7,909 bases of DNA from CAYYIS01 sp964470965 (GTDB taxonomy: Bacteria > JAAXHH01 > JABIQT01), in NCBI GenBank assembly GCA_964470965.1, contig CAYYIS010000100.1:1-7909 (forward strand), written 5' to 3'. The first letter of the stretch is position 1. The number at the start of each line of letters is the position of its first letter. This document shows, piece by piece, positions 5,286 through 7,909 of this stretch. A program made the position numbers and the translations under genes. The notes beneath the pieces are model-generated. The model searched no databases and was not told the DNA's origin. It saw nothing but the letters and a program-made list of their open reading frames with translations.

Positions 5286-6653
5286 ACACAGGTTTCAAAA
5301 CGTGTATCACCGCAAAACAGGTATGCGACTTATTTCACGGATTTTGAAGCATTGAAGAAAGACCCGGTCCCGCCTTGGCTGCGACGGCTCAAAATGCAGG
5401 CGTTAGATCGGTTTAAAGACCTCGGTATTCCGGTCACAAGAGAGCTTCAGTTTCCTGAAAAGGAGGATTGGCTTTTTACCAATCTGGCGCCGATTGCGAA
5501 TATCCCATTCAGTAGGGCGCCAGTGCTGGACACCCTGGGCGTCACCAGGAATGATCTGGCTCCCTATACTTTCGGCGACGCGGCCTGGACAGAGCTTGTG
5601 TTCGTCAACGGGATCTATGCGGAAAGTCTTTCGACGACGCATTCCTATCCCGGCGGCGTTACCGTGCAACCTATTTCCAACGCGAAAACGGCCGGCAATG
5701 AAGCCCTCCAGGGGCACCTTGCCAAATACGCTGATTACGAGAAAACCGGACTCACGGCTCTCAATACAGCATTTCTGAATGACGGGGTATTCATCCAGGT
5801 TCCGGAAGGAAAAATGGTTGAACATCCGATTCATATCCTCTATGTCTCGGCTGATCGTGCAACACCTACTGTTACGCATCCTCGCACGCTGGTGGTAGCG
5901 GATCCGGGTGCCTCGGTTACGGTGCTAGAAAGCTATATCGGGTTGTCGGAGCACCAGTATTTCACCAATGCCGTGACGGAACTCGTCACGGGACAATCCG
6001 CCGTGATTGATCACTATCGAATAAACCGGGAGAGTCTTGATGCTTTCCATACGTCGATGACCCAGACCGAGCAACATGGCGACAGCAACATTTCCACGTT
6101 TAACATGTGCATGGGCGGTGCACTGACACGCAATGATACTCAGGCCCATTTGAACGGTGAGCACATCGTCACCAGAATGAACGGCCTGTATCTCGTCACC
6201 GGTACCCAGCATGTAGACAATCACACGGCGATGGACCATGCGAAACCTAACTGCAACAGCTATGAGGTTTACAAGGGCATTTTGGACGGTCACGCCCATG
6301 CGGTATTCAACGGCAAAGTGTTTGTGAGGGAAGACGCACAGGAAACAGACGCCAAGCAACTCAATAAGAATTTGCTGCTATCGCCCACGGCTGCAATCGA
6401 CACCAAACCGCAGCTGGAGATCTTTGCCGACCAGGTAAAGTGTACGCACGGAGCGACTGTGGGACAGCTCGACGAAGACCAGGTTTTCTACAGCATTACC
6501 AGGGGTATGTCACGTGAGGTGGCCTGTAGCTTACTCACATACGGTTTTGCTGCCGACCTTATCAGAAGACTGAAGGTGGAAGCCATCCGAGAACAATTGG
6601 ATGCGTTATTAGAAGAAAGCATAAAGGGACTGGCAGAAACCAGATCCTATTGA
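5283..6653 (+). CDS. sufD: Fe-S cluster assembly protein SufD
   Basis: 456 residues from the ATG at 5283, normal to slightly long for SufD. SufD is the paralogue of SufB and pairs with it through a right-handed beta-helix core in SufBC2D; it is implicated in iron entry. Recognisable parts are the N-terminal helical region with EKEDWLFTNL, the core segments FIQVPEGKMVEHPIHILY and HPRTLVVADPGASVTVLESY, the YKGILDGHAHAVFNGKVFV stretch, and KCTHGATVGQLDEDQVFY near the end. C387 and H389 in KCTHGATVG correspond by eye to the C358/H360 pair of E. coli SufD at the SufB interface. The C-terminal helices after TRGMSREVA would contact SufC. The start codon is the uncertain point: GTG 5262 is in frame seven codons earlier, but the ATG at 5283 is preferred because the GTG lies within the Shine-Dalgarno sequence. 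It follows sufC by 27 bases. Confidence 0.95.
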   Translation: MTQVSKRVSPQNRYATYFTDFEALKKDPVPPWLRRLKMQALDRFKDLGIPVTRELQFPEKEDWLFTNLAPIANIPFSRAPVLDTLGVTRNDLAPYTFGDAAWTELVFVNGIYAESLSTTHSYPGGVTVQPISNAKTAGNEALQGHLAKYADYEKTGLTALNTAFLNDGVFIQVPEGKMVEHPIHILYVSADRATPTVTHPRTLVVADPGASVTVLESYIGLSEHQYFTNAVTELVTGQSAVIDHYRINRESLDAFHTSMTQTEQHGDSNISTFNMCMGGALTRNDTQAHLNGEHIVTRMNGLYLVTGTQHVDNHTAMDHAKPNCNSYEVYKGILDGHAHAVFNGKVFVREDAQETDAKQLNKNLLLSPTAAIDTKPQLEIFADQVKCTHGATVGQLDEDQVFYSITRGMSREVACSLLTYGFAADLIRRLKVEAIREQLDALLEESIKGLAETRSY

Positions 6654-6693
6654 TTCGGAGACAGAAACGGATCTATTATACCGGAGCATTTAA

Positions 6694-7005
6694 ATGGATA
6701 ATTCTAAAATTACGGATGACATCGTTGAGGTAATTAAAACCTGTTACGATCCTGAGATCCCAGTGAATATTTACGAGATGGGACTCATCTACACAATCAA
6801 TGTGGAGCCAACCGGAGAAGCGGATATTAAAATGACACTGACCTCTCCCAATTGTCCTGCGGCACAGTCCCTGCCGGCGGAAGTGGAAGAGAAGGTTAAA
6901 GGTGTGGAAGGTGTTACCGACGCTACCATTGAAATCGTGTGGGAACCGACTTGGAATATGGATATGATGACCGAGGAAGCGAAATTAACCCTCGGCCTGG
7001 ACTGA
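6694..7005 (+). CDS. sufT: SufT-like Fe-S assembly protein (DUF59/MIP18 family)
   Basis: A 103-residue single-domain protein. Motifs are DPEIPVNIYEMGLIY (19-33), LTSPNCPAA (49-57) with the conserved cysteine C54, and WEPTW (83-87) followed by an MMTEEAKLTLGL tail. This combination, including the tail, matches the SUF-associated branch of the DUF59 family, which is commonly encoded inside suf operons. Members are thought to help deliver or mature Fe-S clusters and are related to eukaryotic CIAO2/MIP18 and to bacterial PaaD-type proteins; the exact reaction is not settled. The position between sufD and sufS supports the SUF assignment over PaaD. A CCGGAG site ends 7 bases before the ATG. The gaps are 40 bases to sufD and 15 bases to sufS. 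The symbol sufT is used in the broad sense, because longer proteins also carry that name. Confidence 0.88.
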   Translation: MDNSKITDDIVEVIKTCYDPEIPVNIYEMGLIYTINVEPTGEADIKMTLTSPNCPAAQSLPAEVEEKVKGVEGVTDATIEIVWEPTWNMDMMTEEAKLTLGLD

Positions 7006-7020
7006 TAAGGGTGAACAAAC

Positions 7021-7909
7021 ATGAGCGAATCTCTGATAATGCCTCGCCAGATCGACTCCGATGCACTGTCACACTATGACGAGGAAGCCAGAAAAATCAG
7101 GGGCGATTTTCCAATTTTGTGCCGACAGGTGCATCATAAGCAGCTGGTCTATCTTGATAACGCGGCTACATCCCAGAAACCCCAGGTTGTGATCGACGCC
7201 TTGAACGATTACTACACCAGGTATAATGCAAACGTACATCGTGGCATCCATGCCCTTAGCGAAGAAGCGACAAACGCTTATGAAGAATCGCGGGTCAAGG
7301 TCGCTCACTTCATCAATGCTCCTGATCCACATACGCTCATTTTCGTCCGCAATACCACAGAGGCGGTTAACCTTGTGGCCCAGGCCTGGGGGAGGACCCA
7401 TCTCCATGAAGGCGATGAGATACTGCTTTCAGTCATGGAACATCATAGCAACCTGGTCCCTTGGCAGTTGCTCGCCAAACAGGTAGGGGCAAAACTTCGA
7501 TTTCTAGATCTTCGAAAGGATGGCTCCCTCAAACTGGAGGATCTGGGCGTTAAGCTCACCGAACGCACCAAAATGGTGGCTCTTACCCATATGTCGAACA
7601 TGCTCGGTACGGTCAATCCCATTAAAGAGGTTGCCATGGCTGCTCACAGTGTGGGTGCCATGATATTCGTAGACGCCGCACAGAGTGTACCGCATATGCC
7701 GGTTGACGTGCAGTCTCTCGAGTGCGATTTTCTCGCCTTTTCAGGCCACAAAATGTGCGGTCCCACAGGCATCGGAGGTTTGTGGGGCCGACGTAGCATC
7801 CTGGAATCAATGGAACCGTTTATGGGCGGCGGTTCCATGATTAGTGAAGTACACCTCGATTATTCGTCGTGGGCGGATATTCCTGAGAAATTCGAAGCTG
7901 GAACACCAA
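7021..7909 (+). CDS. sufS: Cysteine desulfurase SufS (group II), cut by right window edge
   Basis: The frame opens at ATG 7021 and is still open after 296 codons at the window end; a full SufS is about 405-420 residues. SufS is a PLP enzyme that takes sulfur from L-cysteine as a persulfide and supplies SufB, usually through SufE or SufU. Diagnostic segments are VYLDNAATSQKP (43-54), YNANVHRGIHALSEEAT (68-84), VMEHHSNLVPW (138-148) with the cofactor-stacking H141, FVDAAQSVPH (216-225) with D218 and Q221, and FSGHKMCGPTGIGGLWG (240-256) with the PLP-binding K244. The catalytic cysteine (C364 in E. coli SufS) lies beyond the edge, so it cannot be confirmed. The N-terminus is somewhat extended, with about 27 residues before RGDFPIL. 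AAGGGTGA (7007-7014) supports the first ATG over the ATG at 7039. Confidence 0.95.
   Translation, partial: MSESLIMPRQIDSDALSHYDEEARKIRGDFPILCRQVHHKQLVYLDNAATSQKPQVVIDALNDYYTRYNANVHRGIHALSEEATNAYEESRVKVAHFINAPDPHTLIFVRNTTEAVNLVAQAWGRTHLHEGDEILLSVMEHHSNLVPWQLLAKQVGAKLRFLDLRKDGSLKLEDLGVKLTERTKMVALTHMSNMLGTVNPIKEVAMAAHSVGAMIFVDAAQSVPHMPVDVQSLECDFLAFSGHKMCGPTGIGGLWGRRSILESMEPFMGGGSMISEVHLDYSSWADIPEKFEAGTP

Noticed and set aside
2497..7909. A novel multi-gene system hidden in the right part of the window
   Set aside because: Every gene matches a known SUF component with intact motifs; the novelty, if any, is in regulation and start-site details.

Overview
The window carries a bacterial suf operon for iron-sulfur cluster assembly on the + strand (about 2439 to the right edge). 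To its left are a VOC-fold metalloenzyme gene (+), a stretch of about 500 bases with no intact gene, and two genes on the - strand: a sialidase-type Asp-box protein and a short-chain dehydrogenase cut by the left edge. Base composition is moderate, close to 50% GC by eye, and most genes have recognisable Shine-Dalgarno sites. Nothing fixes the taxon. The mix of Asp-box sialidase-like, SDR and VOC genes beside an rrf2-sufBCD-sufT-sufS operon would fit an environmental Gram-negative lineage such as the uncultured FCB-group phyla, but that is a low-confidence impression.

Left region (1-1384, - strand): the sialidase-like gene (308-1384) comes first and the SDR gene (start at 293) follows 14 bases later, so they are probably co-transcribed. 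The sialidase-like protein has no signal peptide and five Asp boxes, so it probably acts in the cytoplasm, on a substrate that cannot be read from the sequence.

Middle region (1385-2369): 1385-1904 has no intact gene. Part of it (about 1593-1898) reads like the eroded end of a coding sequence, with protein-like segments broken by stops and frame changes. The VOC gene (1905-2369) follows and keeps all four metal ligands of the fold.

Suf region (2370-7909): a near-consensus sigma70 promoter (TTGACA, 17-base spacer, TATATT) is overlapped by a dyad that resembles an IscR/Rrf2 operator. The genes are rrf2 (three-cysteine Rrf2 repressor), sufB, sufC, sufD, sufT-like (DUF59/MIP18) and sufS (no stop before the window end). 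SufS draws sulfur from cysteine, SufBC2D is the ATP-driven scaffold, the SufT-like protein assists maturation, and the Rrf2 protein most likely senses Fe-S status and represses its own operon. All gaps are 46 bases or less with no internal terminator seen, consistent with one transcript. No sufE or sufU is visible; one could lie beyond the right edge.

Most of the window is well-known biology. The points most worth a second look are the operator-promoter overlap, the cysteine spacing of the Rrf2 regulator, the odd three-codon ORF at the sufD start, and the eroded coding sequence upstream of the VOC gene.
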